Of a stretch of DNA of 54,741 nucleotides, positions 32,832 to 40,607 are shown one piece after another. The DNA is from a virus. Where the stretch lies: positions 1-54,741 of IMG/VR virus record IMGVR_UViG_3300029442_000007; one strand, given 5' to 3'. Position numbers and translations under genes: made by a program. A model generated the notes under the pieces. That model ran no database searches. It was given only the letters and a program-made list of their open reading frames with translations, and was not told the DNA's origin. The number at the start of each line of letters is the position of its first letter. Positions within the stretch are counted from its first letter, which is position 1.

Positions 32832-33376
32832 AAATAGTTCACAAATCAAAAGAAGTAGAATCGGCACTCGTCAAGGGGTGGGACAAGAATCCTCTCGACA
32901 TATCGGCGGAGGACTTCAATCGTCTCAAGGCTCAAATTGAGGCTCACGGACTCTACAAACCTCTCATTTGCGTCAAAGAAGGACTCGACTACATTGTAGT
33001 CGGCGGAAATATGCGACTCAAAGTTCTCAAGGCTCTACACGTCAATCCGGTATGGATAACTCAAATCGAAGTCAAAGACGAAAAGGAAAAACTCGAAATC
33101 AGTCTCTCCGACAATGACCGCGCCGGATTCTACAAAGAGGACGAACTCAGGTCTCAGGCTTCAGAACTCGGGGTCGACCTCATAAAGTTCAACGTCGGAA
33201 TCGAACTTCCCGTCCTCGAACTCGAAACACTCAAGGAAAAGACAGAAGGGATTCGGTATTATAACCGGACTCACGTCCTTCTCTCTTTTGACCCTGCTCT
33301 TTTATTAAAGATAGAGCCTTTATTGAAAAAGATAATCGAGGTCGACGGGGTGTCTTATGAAACAAGTTCAAACTGA
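32828..33376 (+). CDS. ParB/Srx-like protein
   Basis: The ATG at 32828 overlaps the previous stop. The ParB-fold core is visible: DFNRLKAQIEAHGLYKPLI, then VVGGNMRLKVLKAL. Phage ParB-like proteins include nucleases and DNA-modification factors. It overlaps a methyltransferase-like gene by 20 nt. Confidence 0.75.
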   Translation: MKIVHKSKEVESALVKGWDKNPLDISAEDFNRLKAQIEAHGLYKPLICVKEGLDYIVVGGNMRLKVLKALHVNPVWITQIEVKDEKEKLEISLSDNDRAGFYKEDELRSQASELGVDLIKFNVGIELPVLELETLKEKTEGIRYYNRTHVLLSFDPALLLKIEPLLKKIIEVDGVSYETSSN

Positions 33377-33911
33377 CAATTCCTATTTTCTCGACAAAGT
33401 AAAACTCCGGCTGAATAACCTTCCGGACAAAAAAACAATCTCCGTTCTCGAAATGTATTCCGGAGACTCTCTGCTCTGGAAAAGGATCAAGTCTCTCTCT
33501 CCAAAGACGATAGAAGTTCTCCGGATAGACAAGAAGCCGGACAGACAAGGAATCTATCTCCGCGGAGAAAATATCAAATATATTGAATTGGCAAAGAGAA
33601 CTCAATTTGATATAATTGATTTAGACGCATACGGAGTTCCGTTCGACTTGCTCGAATACATTTTCAAGAACGGAATCGAGGCTCGAATCTTCGCAACGTT
33701 TATTCAATCAATGTTCGGTTGTCTACCTCGCGGAATGTTGAATGCTCTCGGCTATACGGACGGAATGGTCGAGAAATGTCCGACTCTTTTCAATCGGGAC
33801 GGATTCGGAAAGTTCAAGCAGTATCTCGCAAATAACGGAGTCAAGGAAATAAAATACAGGTCGACAGACAAGAAAAACTACGTCGCGTTCGACACAAAGG
33901 GGAAAAAATGA
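33357..33911 (+). CDS. SAM-dependent methyltransferase-like protein
   Basis: This 184-aa protein has a Rossmann-type motif (ISVLEMYSGDSLLW) and a DPxG-like motif (FDIIDLDAYGVP), which resembles Trm1-type tRNA or DNA methyltransferases. Its short length suggests a minimal domain. It is coupled to ParB-like and radical-SAM genes. The substrate is unknown. Confidence 0.6.
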   Translation: MKQVQTDNSYFLDKVKLRLNNLPDKKTISVLEMYSGDSLLWKRIKSLSPKTIEVLRIDKKPDRQGIYLRGENIKYIELAKRTQFDIIDLDAYGVPFDLLEYIFKNGIEARIFATFIQSMFGCLPRGMLNALGYTDGMVEKCPTLFNRDGFGKFKQYLANNGVKEIKYRSTDKKNYVAFDTKGKK

Positions 33912-34702
33912 AAATCGAATACATTGAAAAAAAATCTCTATTGTATAAGTCAAAAGTCGAGTTTGAGGATTACGCGGTCAATCATATCACGAATTGTGTT
34001 CACAATTGCAAATATCCCTGCTTTGCACGTCTTATCGCGCAGAAGTCAGAAAAGGAATGGACTGAGACAATCAAGATTTCCTCGAATCACGTCCGTGTCA
34101 TCAAAAGAGATCTCAGGTCAATCACCGGAATCAATCAGGTTCATTTGTGTTTTATGTCGGATTGTTTTATGTATCAAGTTCCGGAAGTCTCGAAGGCTAC
34201 ACTGGAAATCCTCGAAGTCCTTCACGATTCAAAAGTCAAATATAAGACATTGACAAAGGGTGAAATGCCCTCGTCGGAAATAATCAGGATTGAACATTCT
34301 CGAAATCCGACTGACCTTTTCTCTGAACTTGATTCGGCTTATCCTATCAACGAATACGGAATATCTCTCGTCTCTCTCTCCGAATCGTATCGGAAAAAAT
34401 ACGAGCCGGAAACAGCGCCATTCGAAAAGCGCATAAAAGCCCTACAATCGCTCTCAGAAGCCGGACTCTACACCTATATCTATTGTGAGCCTTTCGCGCC
34501 TCTATTGACCTCTCAACGCGATTTTCGGGCGCTTCTTGACTCTGTTTCCTTCGTCAAAAAGATATATTTCGGGTCGTGGCAATACAACGACGAATATCAA
34601 TCAAAGCCTGAATACAAACCCTATATCAAATTGATTCAGGATTTTACCGCTCGAAACAATATCTCTCTGATGTTAAAGAAAGAATTGAAGTTCATAGGTT
34701 GA
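33908..34702 (+). CDS. Radical SAM-like protein with CX3CX3C
   Basis: This 264-aa protein has an N-terminal CVHNCKYPC motif (Cys30, 34, 38) next to NHITN and followed by FARL, as in radical SAM enzymes of the CxHxCxYCxAR type. The usual spacing is CX3CX2C; an extra Pro gives CX3CX3C here. YIYCEPFAPLLT and later TIM-barrel-like strands support the fold. It overlaps the methyltransferase-like gene by ATGA. Confidence 0.65.
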   Translation: MKIEYIEKKSLLYKSKVEFEDYAVNHITNCVHNCKYPCFARLIAQKSEKEWTETIKISSNHVRVIKRDLRSITGINQVHLCFMSDCFMYQVPEVSKATLEILEVLHDSKVKYKTLTKGEMPSSEIIRIEHSRNPTDLFSELDSAYPINEYGISLVSLSESYRKKYEPETAPFEKRIKALQSLSEAGLYTYIYCEPFAPLLTSQRDFRALLDSVSFVKKIYFGSWQYNDEYQSKPEYKPYIKLIQDFTARNNISLMLKKELKFIG

Positions 34703-34711
34703 GGGGGAAAA

Positions 34712-34957
34712 ATGACAAAGGACGAATTGAAGGTCGGTAGTCTGGTCGAAGTATCAGAGAGTAATCTAATGACAGGTTGTTTCCGCGCGGAATGGACTGG
34801 ACGAATCAAATCCTTTTTGACAATGCCTGTCAATATGCTTGACGAATCCGGACAGACGATTATGTCTCGATTCGGCGCAAAGATTGAGGACTTGTCGGAC
34901 AAAGAACTCTACGACCGCTTATTGATTCGAGTTCGTCCGGTGAATGTTTCGAAATAG
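34712..34957 (+). CDS. Hypothetical protein at the right end of part A, 81 aa
   Basis: The ATG follows GAGGGGG. A small beta-rich protein (LKVGSLVEVSESNLM, RIKSFLTMPVNML) with a charged end. It is the last A-like gene; composition changes right after its TAG. No family recognised. Confidence 0.6.
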   Translation: MTKDELKVGSLVEVSESNLMTGCFRAEWTGRIKSFLTMPVNMLDESGQTIMSRFGAKIEDLSDKELYDRLLIRVRPVNVSK

Positions 34958-34984
34958 GTGATCCCTACTGGGCGGGAGGGTGAA

Positions 34985-35155
34985 ATGAAAAAGTTTCTGT
35001 GGAGTTGGGGCATATTTTGTCTGATAGGGTATATAATTCTTGTGCCATTTTCAAGTATTAAATTTGATACGAATAACTATTATATACAAGTTGGGCTGTT
35101 GTTTCTTGCTTCTTACACAATGCCAGATTTTAAGAAAGAGAAGGAGGGAAAATGA
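34985..35155 (+). CDS. Small membrane protein, 56 aa
   Basis: The ATG at 34985 follows GGGAGGG; an upstream GTG (34958) lacks a good site. Two hydrophobic segments (FLWSWGIFCLIGYIILVPF and YIQVGLLFLASYTM) suggest two membrane spans. Overlaps the next ATG. First B-like gene after part A. Confidence 0.6.
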   Translation: MKKFLWSWGIFCLIGYIILVPFSSIKFDTNNYYIQVGLLFLASYTMPDFKKEKEGK

Positions 35156-35475
35156 GCGACAAGGTGAGGGCAGAGTTTTTCGTTGACCCGAAAAGAGAGG
35201 ATAGCCACAGATATATTATTACTATCGTTATCGGTGATGGATATTGGCAAAGGATGAGGGACTTAACCAAAGCCGAAGCCCTGTTAATCGCAGAACGCAT
35301 AAACTCTGACCCTGCGGAGATAGCAGAGAAGGCAAAGAAAGAGGAAAGGGAGAGGATAGAGGGGATAATTGCGGAAATGGGGGACAGGTTCTCCCGTTCA
35401 AATGATTACCTTGAAGTAGTAAATATACAACAAAGGGTATTGTTGGCAATTAAATCAGAGATAGCGAAGGAATAG
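35152..35475 (+). CDS. Hypothetical protein, 107 aa
   Basis: A beta-rich first half (HRYIITIVIGDGYW) and a charged helical second half. The layout is similar to the protein at 36872 (INSDPAEIAEKAKKEERERI versus INAPDPIAIRQQALKEVEQK), suggesting distant paralogs. The ATG follows AAGGAGGG. Confidence 0.65.
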   Translation: MSDKVRAEFFVDPKREDSHRYIITIVIGDGYWQRMRDLTKAEALLIAERINSDPAEIAEKAKKEERERIEGIIAEMGDRFSRSNDYLEVVNIQQRVLLAIKSEIAKE

Positions 35476-35483
35476 GGGGGGGT

Positions 35484-36005
35484 ATGAAAACTTACACGAA
35501 AGCGGAATTAGACGAAATCCTTAAACTGCACAAGTTATGGCTTGAGGATAATGGTAAGGGGGCGAGGGCTGACCTAAGCTGGGCTAACCTACGCTCGGCT
35601 AACCTAAGCTCGGCTAACCTAAGCTCGGCTGACCTAAGCTGGGCTAACCTACGCTCGGCTAACCTAAGCTCGGCTGACCTACGCTCGGCTGACCTAACCT
35701 GGGCTAACCTAAGCTCGGCTGACCTACGCTCGGCTGACCTACGCTCGGCTAACCTACGCTCGGCTAACCTAAGCTCGGCTAACCTAAGCTGGGCTAAAAC
35801 TGATAAAAGATATATACAAATTGCCTGTATCGGTTCACGCAAAGATATTACAACATACTGCCTTGAGGATGATAAAATAACCTGTGGATGTTTCGGCGGA
35901 ACACTTGCGGAGTTTCAAACAAAAGTAAAGGCAACGCATAAGGACAATAAGCAGTATCTTGCGGAGTATAAAGGATTTATCAAGTATCTAAAATCGTTAA
36001 AGTAG
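35484..36005 (+). CDS. Pentapeptide-repeat protein
   Basis: This 173-aa protein starts after AGGGGGGG. Residues about 29-103 are 15 consecutive A(D/N)L(S/R/T)x pentapeptides, which fold as a quadrilateral beta-helix; Trp falls in repeats 1, 5, 9 and 15. Some relatives mimic DNA and protect gyrase, but no function is shown here. The C-terminal 24 codons are duplicated at 3-77. Confidence 0.85.
   Translation: MKTYTKAELDEILKLHKLWLEDNGKGARADLSWANLRSANLSSANLSSADLSWANLRSANLSSADLRSADLTWANLSSADLRSADLRSANLRSANLSSANLSWAKTDKRYIQIACIGSRKDITTYCLEDDKITCGCFGGTLAEFQTKVKATHKDNKQYLAEYKGFIKYLKSLK
35568..35792 (+). repeat. 15-bp coding tandem repeat, about 15 units
   Basis: Units such as GCTCGGCTAACCTAA repeat in frame within the pentapeptide gene with few changes. 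The low divergence at DNA level suggests recent expansion by slippage or recombination. It is not a CRISPR array: there are no unique spacers. Confidence 0.9.
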
Positions 36006-36025
36006 GAATAGGGGAGGGGTAAATG
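35929..36025. repeat. 97-bp exact direct repeat, copy 2
   Basis: Identical to 1-97. It ends at the ATG of the next gene (36023-36025), after which the two loci diverge. It marks the probable right junction of the bracketed 35.9-kb unit. Confidence 0.97.
36004..36025 (+). promoter_or_regulatory. Recurrent stop/Shine-Dalgarno/start cassette, copy 3
   Basis: Identical over 22 bp to 76-97 and 386-407. It serves the gene at 36023 and forms the right edge of the 97-bp repeat. Confidence 0.8.
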
Positions 36026-36673
36026 CACAAGGTGAAAGAAGGCAAATATGGGTGGCAAATATTTTTCAAGCACTTTATTCTTGAATTGCACTTATTTAAG
36101 TTTTCGTTGGCGATTACTATTAAGAGGGGGTATTTTCACCTTGCCTTTCCATTGCTGTTTTCAGTTTATATAACCGACAAGGGTGATACGGATTTTGGCA
36201 AAGAATTATCCTTATCTGTTTTTAATGGTGGTATATTCTGGAACATTTGGACGGATGGTTTGATTTTTAATAGCAAGACTCCACAATATAGGCGGGGGAG
36301 TTGGTATCCGTTAGATACAATCTTGGGGAATAGAAAGTATTCAAGCAGGGTAATTGAAGAAAGGTCAATGCTAATTCCAATGCCTGAAAAAAGTTATGAG
36401 GCTACTATCCAACTTTGTGAGGACACATGGAAACGACCTCGTTGGTTTGCTAAAACGATTACAAGGATTGACGCAAAAATACCCGAAGGGATACCACACG
36501 AGGGCAAAGGCGAGAATGAGTGGGACTCTGGGGGGGACCGCACTTACGGGATGTGTTGCCCTGCAAAAGATATATTTGATGGTGTTGGCAAAATAGTCGC
36601 TGATTGCTTGAGAACACGAGTAAGGCATGGCGGTTGGAAAGATTATAAATGGGTAAAGGAGGCAACCAAATGA
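36023..36673 (+). CDS. Hypothetical protein, 216 aa
   Basis: The protein has Trp/Phe-rich beta segments (KYGWQIFFKHFILELHLF, YPLDTILGNRKYSS) and a Lys/Trp-rich end. No family recognised. Overlaps the next ATG by ATGA. Confidence 0.65.
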   Translation: MHKVKEGKYGWQIFFKHFILELHLFKFSLAITIKRGYFHLAFPLLFSVYITDKGDTDFGKELSLSVFNGGIFWNIWTDGLIFNSKTPQYRRGSWYPLDTILGNRKYSSRVIEERSMLIPMPEKSYEATIQLCEDTWKRPRWFAKTITRIDAKIPEGIPHEGKGENEWDSGGDRTYGMCCPAKDIFDGVGKIVADCLRTRVRHGGWKDYKWVKEATK

Positions 36674-36875
36674 GCGATAGGAAAATACCCAAAGGAAAGT
36701 TTTGCAACGGGTGTTTTTCCTTATGGATGATAATGCTTGCGATGGTTGGCATTGCGAAAACATATTTTTTTATAGCGAGGCGGGTTGCCCTATGTTGGGT
36801 ACAAATAATTACAGCATTATGAATGAAAAGTTTAGGATTAAGAAATGCCCTGCCTGTCTAAAGGAGGACAAATGA
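36670..36875 (+). pseudogene. Frameshifted zinc-binding gene
   Basis: From ATG 36670 the frame reads MSDRKIPKGKFCNGC, then runs into a low-quality sequence and stops at 36822. Adding one base in the TTTTT run (about 36709-36714) opens a frame with CDGWHC, CP and CPAC motifs that ends at TGA 36873-36875, overlapping the next ATG (36872) as usual. A homopolymer indel in the genome or in the reads, or a -1 shift, fits. Confidence 0.6.
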
Positions 36876-37219
36876 CAAACGAGCCGAAAGTGAGAGCGGA
36901 CATATCAGGCGAAAACATATACGTTCATATTAAATACGAAAATGAAAGTGAAATGATATACGGTTTAATCGCTCCAACATATAAGGTTAAAGCGAATGAA
37001 AAGATAAATGAGTTAATCGCCTCTAAAATCAACGCACCTGACCCGATAGCCATTAGACAACAGGCGTTGAAGGAAGTGGAGCAGAAAGTAATTCAGGAAA
37101 GAAATATTAGTGTGGTTAAAACTCGAACGACAGGATATGAAACGGCAGAGTTAATAGGATTTGACAAAGCAATTGGAGTTATCAAACAAGCCATAGACCA
37201 ATTACGAAGGAAAAGATAG
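36872..37219 (+). CDS. Hypothetical protein, 115 aa
   Basis: The ATG at 36872 follows AAAGGAGG, preferred over 36845. A beta-rich N-terminus (ISGENIYVHIKYENESEMIY) and a helical C-terminus match the layout of the 35152 protein. Confidence 0.65.
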   Translation: MTNEPKVRADISGENIYVHIKYENESEMIYGLIAPTYKVKANEKINELIASKINAPDPIAIRQQALKEVEQKVIQERNISVVKTRTTGYETAELIGFDKAIGVIKQAIDQLRRKR

Positions 37220-37273
37220 CAGAATTTATCGGGAAAGATTTTAATGAAAGCGATAGATAAAATAGGAGGATAG

Positions 37274-37489
37274 ATGAAACTAACAATATATTCTAAAACC
37301 GGGAAAGTTTTAAAGATCTATTCTGCGTGGTCTATAGATGAAACAAATAATCCACACCAAAACGGCGGGAGCAAGGCTATCAGTGGAGAATGTTTTAGGT
37401 TGGATAATGGAAGTGGAGATGGGAAATATAAAGTTGTATATATATCCGATGGTCAAGAATACATATTAGAAGAAAGCGTGAAGGAATGA
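37274..37489 (+). CDS. Hypothetical protein, 71 aa
   Basis: The ATG follows TAGGAGG. Small beta-rich protein (KLTIYSKTGKVLKIYS, KYKVVYISDGQEYIL). A 9-codon ORF (37244-37273) ends in its ribosome site. No family recognised. Confidence 0.6.
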   Translation: MKLTIYSKTGKVLKIYSAWSIDETNNPHQNGGSKAISGECFRLDNGSGDGKYKVVYISDGQEYILEESVKE

Positions 37490-37523
37490 TTGCACAGAGA
37501 ATACAGAATAAAGGAGTAAATAA

Positions 37524-37817
37524 ATGGCCGACATAACGATGTGTTCGGATACTGACTGCCAGAAACGTTTTCAATGTTATAGGTATGTGGCTGAGCAGGA
37601 CGCTCGGCAATCGTGGTTTGTTCAATCTCCACGCAAGAAAGACAAATGTGAAGAATTTTGGGCCGCCGGTATTGATGAGATCAAAGCCTATAAAAAAAGA
37701 TTGAAAAATTACAAAACTCAAAAACCCCAGTCAAATAAGGAGTTAGAAAAAGAACTTGAAGAAGAATCTAGCATAGCTAGAAAATTTTTCTTGACACGAT
37801 TTAACAAAAAAGAATAG
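37524..37817 (+). CDS. Small cysteine-rich protein, 97 aa
   Basis: The start has CSDTDCQKRFQCYRY, with the pattern C-x4-C-x5-C, and CEEFW later; a charged helical tail follows. A metal-binding fold is likely. Its last codons overlap a promoter. Confidence 0.6.
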   Translation: MADITMCSDTDCQKRFQCYRYVAEQDARQSWFVQSPRKKDKCEEFWAAGIDEIKAYKKRLKNYKTQKPQSNKELEKELEEESSIARKFFLTRFNKKE

Positions 37818-37820
37818 AAT
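37767..37820 (+). promoter_or_regulatory. Hairpin plus sigma-70-type promoter
   Basis: A perfect hairpin TCTAGC-ATA-GCTAGA (37767-37781) is followed by AAATTTTT, a weak terminator. TTGACA (37791-37796), 18 bp and TAGAAT (37815-37820) follow. The predicted start is near 37827, so the next gene should use GTG 37843 rather than ATG 37819. Confidence 0.6.
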
Positions 37821-37842
37821 GGGTGCTGACTGGGGAGGGCGT

Positions 37843-38199
37843 GTGAAACTAACCAAGCGAGAATATGTAGACCTCGTATCTAAGATAACGTGGAAAATCG
37901 AAGACAACGGTCTCGAACATAAAATGTTCATGAGTTTTACCGGAGCATTTGAAGATCAAACATATAGGATGGTTGTATTCTTTACAAAGAACAGCATACC
38001 GCACTTTGTTGCTCTATACTCAGACGGGACTGCTGTTGTAGTTGATAACAGTATCGGGCTGGATTGTTTTGATGTGGCGCCAATATTAGGAAAGTGTTTC
38101 AGTGATAGTGATAAGATGGCTGTGTGCGATGCCCTTTTAAAACACAATGAGGCCGCCATAGCAATTAGAGAAGTGTTTGGCAGCGTCATAGGAGAATAA
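37843..38199 (+). CDS. Hypothetical protein, 118 aa
   Basis: GTG at 37843 follows GGGGAGGG; ATG 37819 lies upstream of the predicted transcript start. The protein is alpha/beta (FTGAFEDQTYRMVVFF, HFVALYSDGTAVVV). No family recognised. Confidence 0.6.
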   Translation: MKLTKREYVDLVSKITWKIEDNGLEHKMFMSFTGAFEDQTYRMVVFFTKNSIPHFVALYSDGTAVVVDNSIGLDCFDVAPILGKCFSDSDKMAVCDALLKHNEAAIAIREVFGSVIGE

Positions 38200-38679
38200 A
38201 TGCACTTTAGAACTTTTTATTTATTTTCCAAAAAGGGGAAAGAAACCTCAAAACAAGCATTAAAAAGAATTTATGGTAAGCTCACCGAGGATATTACCAC
38301 TGGCGACAACAAGATTTGCGATAGCTTTGTCGTAGGCGGAATGTACTCTGGCGTTTTAAATATGTTGCAATATGATCCGACTCTTATCAATAAAGGTAAT
38401 CTAGAGATATACGGAAAGAATGGCTACGCTCTGCTCAAAGAGGTTCAAGCAAGACACATGGGCGTGCAAAAAAAATTATTCCCAAAGATCAAACAACCAA
38501 TATTTTACAGAGATAGTTATGCAAATAACCCATGCGGAGACGATGTACTGCTCATAAATAAAGATATATTAATGGTGATTCGTGGTACTGAGATCCAAAG
38601 CATAAACACGACTAAGATGCTGTTTGGTAAAAACATGATTGGTAGAGTGTGGGTTATCAATCTTGACTGCCGCACATGA
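38200..38679 (+). CDS. Hypothetical protein, 159 aa
   Basis: Starts directly after the previous stop. Segments RIYGKLTEDI and GDDVLLINKDILMVIRGTEI suggest an alpha/beta fold. No motif identifies its function. Confidence 0.6.
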   Translation: MHFRTFYLFSKKGKETSKQALKRIYGKLTEDITTGDNKICDSFVVGGMYSGVLNMLQYDPTLINKGNLEIYGKNGYALLKEVQARHMGVQKKLFPKIKQPIFYRDSYANNPCGDDVLLINKDILMVIRGTEIQSINTTKMLFGKNMIGRVWVINLDCRT

Positions 38680-38688
38680 TGGAGGTTT

Positions 38689-38784
38689 ATGCAAGAAGAA
38701 ATCGTGGTATCATTTCAAATAGTATTTTGGAACCTTGTTGTGTTGACCACTGCGCTGCTTTTGCTTGGTATATTTAGCTCATGA
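38689..38784 (+). CDS. Single-span membrane micro-protein, 31 aa
   Basis: Preceded by GGAGG. Almost the whole sequence is hydrophobic (IVFWNLVVLTTALLLLGIF). It overlaps the deaminase-like gene by ATGA. Confidence 0.6.
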   Translation: MQEEIVVSFQIVFWNLVVLTTALLLLGIFSS

Positions 38785-39101
38785 CTATAATGGATATGGC
38801 CATAAGGAAGGCTAAGCAATCAAAGTGCCGGTATAAGATATCTGCGATAGGGCTGAACTACAAAGGAGAAGTTGTCGGGAGCGCAGTCAACAAACCAAGG
38901 TTTGATAGGCAACACGGTGGTCTTCATGCAGAAACAAATCTTATACGCCGTTATGGATCTAGACTCAAAACAATAATTATTTGCAGAGTAGGGGATGCCG
39001 GGGATTTGCTTGCCATTGACCCGTGCAAAAATTGTCAAAAGGTGGCTGATAAAATGGGCATTAAGATAGTAAGCATTCAAAAAGAGGAGGCCGCAATATG
39101 A
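38781..39101 (+). CDS. Cytidine-deaminase-fold protein
   Basis: This 106-aa protein has the zinc-site layout of the deaminase superfamily: HAE (49-51) and PCKNC (81-85). Length fits a minimal deaminase. It may act on nucleotides or RNA/DNA bases; the substrate is not evident. Coupled to the genes before and after. Confidence 0.75.
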   Translation: MTIMDMAIRKAKQSKCRYKISAIGLNYKGEVVGSAVNKPRFDRQHGGLHAETNLIRRYGSRLKTIIICRVGDAGDLLAIDPCKNCQKVADKMGIKIVSIQKEEAAI

Positions 39102-39145
39102 GATATATTACGCTGGTGATAGCGATAGAAAGGAGGGGTAAATGA
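39098..39145 (+). CDS. Tiny coupling ORF, 15 aa
   Basis: ATG 39098 overlaps the deaminase stop. The peptide MRYITLVIAIERRGK ends in TAA inside AAGGAGGGG of the next gene. It resembles the mini-ORF at 349-393 in position and sequence. Confidence 0.45.
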   Translation: MRYITLVIAIERRGK

Positions 39146-39333
39146 GAAAATGCGGGTTAGAATTAACGATTGCAGATAGCGAAGGGGAACCTCTTGAATG
39201 CTCTTTACTGAAGGGACATCGGGGTTCTCACGCAACTATTGTCGAAGCCTATATGGATAGCGACCAGAAGGCTATAGACAACGAAAAGTATGTTTATTAT
39301 AAAATAACTTGGAAGAAAGAGATGGAGGAATAG
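39142..39333 (+). CDS. Hypothetical protein, 63 aa
   Basis: The ATG follows AGGAGGGG. Contains two Cys and a His pattern (CGLELTI, CSLLKGHRGSH), which could bind metal. Followed by another stop/Shine-Dalgarno cassette. Confidence 0.6.
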   Translation: MRKCGLELTIADSEGEPLECSLLKGHRGSHATIVEAYMDSDQKAIDNEKYVYYKITWKKEMEE

Positions 39334-39345
39334 GGAGGAGGTCGA

Positions 39346-39504
39346 ATGAGAAAATGGGAATATAAAACAGCAATACACAAGGGGTGGCTTCTGGATGATT
39401 TATTAAACGAATATGGAGAAGACGGATGGGAACTTGTTTCAGTTAACATCGCATCCACAGGGCCAGACGGTCTTTATTGCGTATTTAAACGGGAGGTCGA
39501 ATGA
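39346..39504 (+). CDS. DUF4177-like small protein, 52 aa
   Basis: It starts MRKWEYKT and contains LNEYGEDGWELVSV and a late YCVFKRE, the signature of DUF4177. Family function is unknown. Preceded by GGGAGGAGG and overlapping the exonuclease gene. Confidence 0.75.
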   Translation: MRKWEYKTAIHKGWLLDDLLNEYGEDGWELVSVNIASTGPDGLYCVFKREVE

Positions 39505-40031
39505 AAGATATAATGATAGACGTGGAAACACTTGGAACAGCTCCAGGCTCTGTTGTCACACAAATTGGTGCCGTATATTTTGACAGAGACACTGGTGAAC
39601 TTGGTAGCGAAATGCTAGTTAACCTTAACATAGATGATTGCCTCAATGCCGGTCTGGTTGTTGATGGCGGGTCTCTTAAGTTTTGGTTTGACCAACCACG
39701 AGAAAACGCATCATTCACGAAGAATGCTGTACCTCTCACAAAAGGATTACAGACGCTGAGAGATTTCTACGATGGTAAAGCTCTCGTGTGGTCACATGCA
39801 ACTTTTGATTTTCCCATTCTGCACAGCGCATATAGGGCGATTGGTCAGAAGCTCTGCTTCCCATATCGCAACCTGCGTGACATTCGCACACTGGTAGACT
39901 TGTCCAATAGGCCGTTTACGAAAGATAAGGACGGAGATCCTAAGAATCACAATGGGCTTGATGATTGTAAATATCAGGTAAAATATTGCGTGGAGTGTTT
40001 TAATATTCTCAGGGCAGGGAGGCCTGTGTGA
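39501..40031 (+). CDS. 3'-5' exonuclease, Rv2179c-like (DEDDh)
   Basis: This 176-aa protein has the DEDDh residues of Rv2179c-like exoribonucleases: DVE (Asp7, Glu9), a middle Asp in HATFDFPIL, and HNGLDD. Family members degrade RNA or DNA from 3' ends and are common in phages. Overlaps both neighbours. Confidence 0.85.
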   Translation: MKDIMIDVETLGTAPGSVVTQIGAVYFDRDTGELGSEMLVNLNIDDCLNAGLVVDGGSLKFWFDQPRENASFTKNAVPLTKGLQTLRDFYDGKALVWSHATFDFPILHSAYRAIGQKLCFPYRNLRDIRTLVDLSNRPFTKDKDGDPKNHNGLDDCKYQVKYCVECFNILRAGRPV

Positions 40032-40204
40032 AAACAATAACCTTATTTGGCATGAACAGCAATGAGGTGATAGCGTACGCTAATGTTAAGACTGTCGATG
40101 TTTTTGGCAATCGAACAGAAATCACGCTTGATAATGGTGATAAGATACATACTACTTTATGGTACATTGTCACAGAAGAATCCCAAAGGTTGTGGGGGGG
40201 GTAA
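40028..40204 (+). CDS. Small beta-rich protein, 58 aa
   Basis: GTG at 40028 overlaps the exonuclease stop. A beta-rich protein (VIAYANVKTVDVFGNRTEIT) ending in LWGG. No family recognised. Confidence 0.55.
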   Translation: MKTITLFGMNSNEVIAYANVKTVDVFGNRTEITLDNGDKIHTTLWYIVTEESQRLWGG

Positions 40205-40207
40205 AAA

Positions 40208-40471
40208 ATGGCAGTTAAAAAGTGGGTTAGTAGGAGCGGAGCGATATTTGAGGAGGTTGCTATCTCAGGCCTTTTGGCCCTGCATAGCGAGGGGAAACTG
40301 TGTTGCAAGTTAATCACGCCGGGCAAGATTGGACTTCAGTATAACATCAAGGCTTATATAGGAAAGATATACTGGTTTAAGCCAGAACATCTCACCCCAT
40401 GGGAGGAACCGAATGCAGATAAAGGTGTCAAGCCGGGAAGCGTGTTACCTGAAAAGAGTGTTGGAGCATGA
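40208..40471 (+). CDS. Hypothetical protein, 87 aa
   Basis: The ATG follows GGGGGG. Contains a segment resembling a small beta-barrel (KIGLQYNIKAYIGKIYWF). Its 3' end overlaps the next gene by 59 bp in another frame. Confidence 0.5.
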   Translation: MAVKKWVSRSGAIFEEVAISGLLALHSEGKLCCKLITPGKIGLQYNIKAYIGKIYWFKPEHLTPWEEPNADKGVKPGSVLPEKSVGA

Positions 40472-40607
40472 CAGAGACGGATTAAAAAACTTAGCACACG
40501 AGGAAGAATTAGCTGAGGCAGATAGAAAATGTAATATTGAAGAATATAAGTGTGCTGTTGGAATACTAAGACAAATACGAAAGAAACAATATGCCACCGG
40601 AGGTTAG
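40413..40607 (+). CDS. Hypothetical charged helical protein, 64 aa
   Basis: The ATG follows GGGAGG. Mostly helical and charged (HEEELAEADRKCNIEEYKCA). The 59-bp overlap with the preceding gene is longer than usual here, so one of the two may have a different extent. Confidence 0.5.
   Translation: MQIKVSSREACYLKRVLEHDRDGLKNLAHEEELAEADRKCNIEEYKCAVGILRQIRKKQYATGG

Noticed and set aside
35568-35792. Regular repeats considered as a CRISPR array
   Set aside because: Repeats are contiguous 15-bp coding units without spacers and encode pentapeptides.
1-36025. Part A considered as a typical integrated prophage
   Set aside because: No integrase, excisionase or classic repressor was seen, and the surrounding DNA is itself phage-like.
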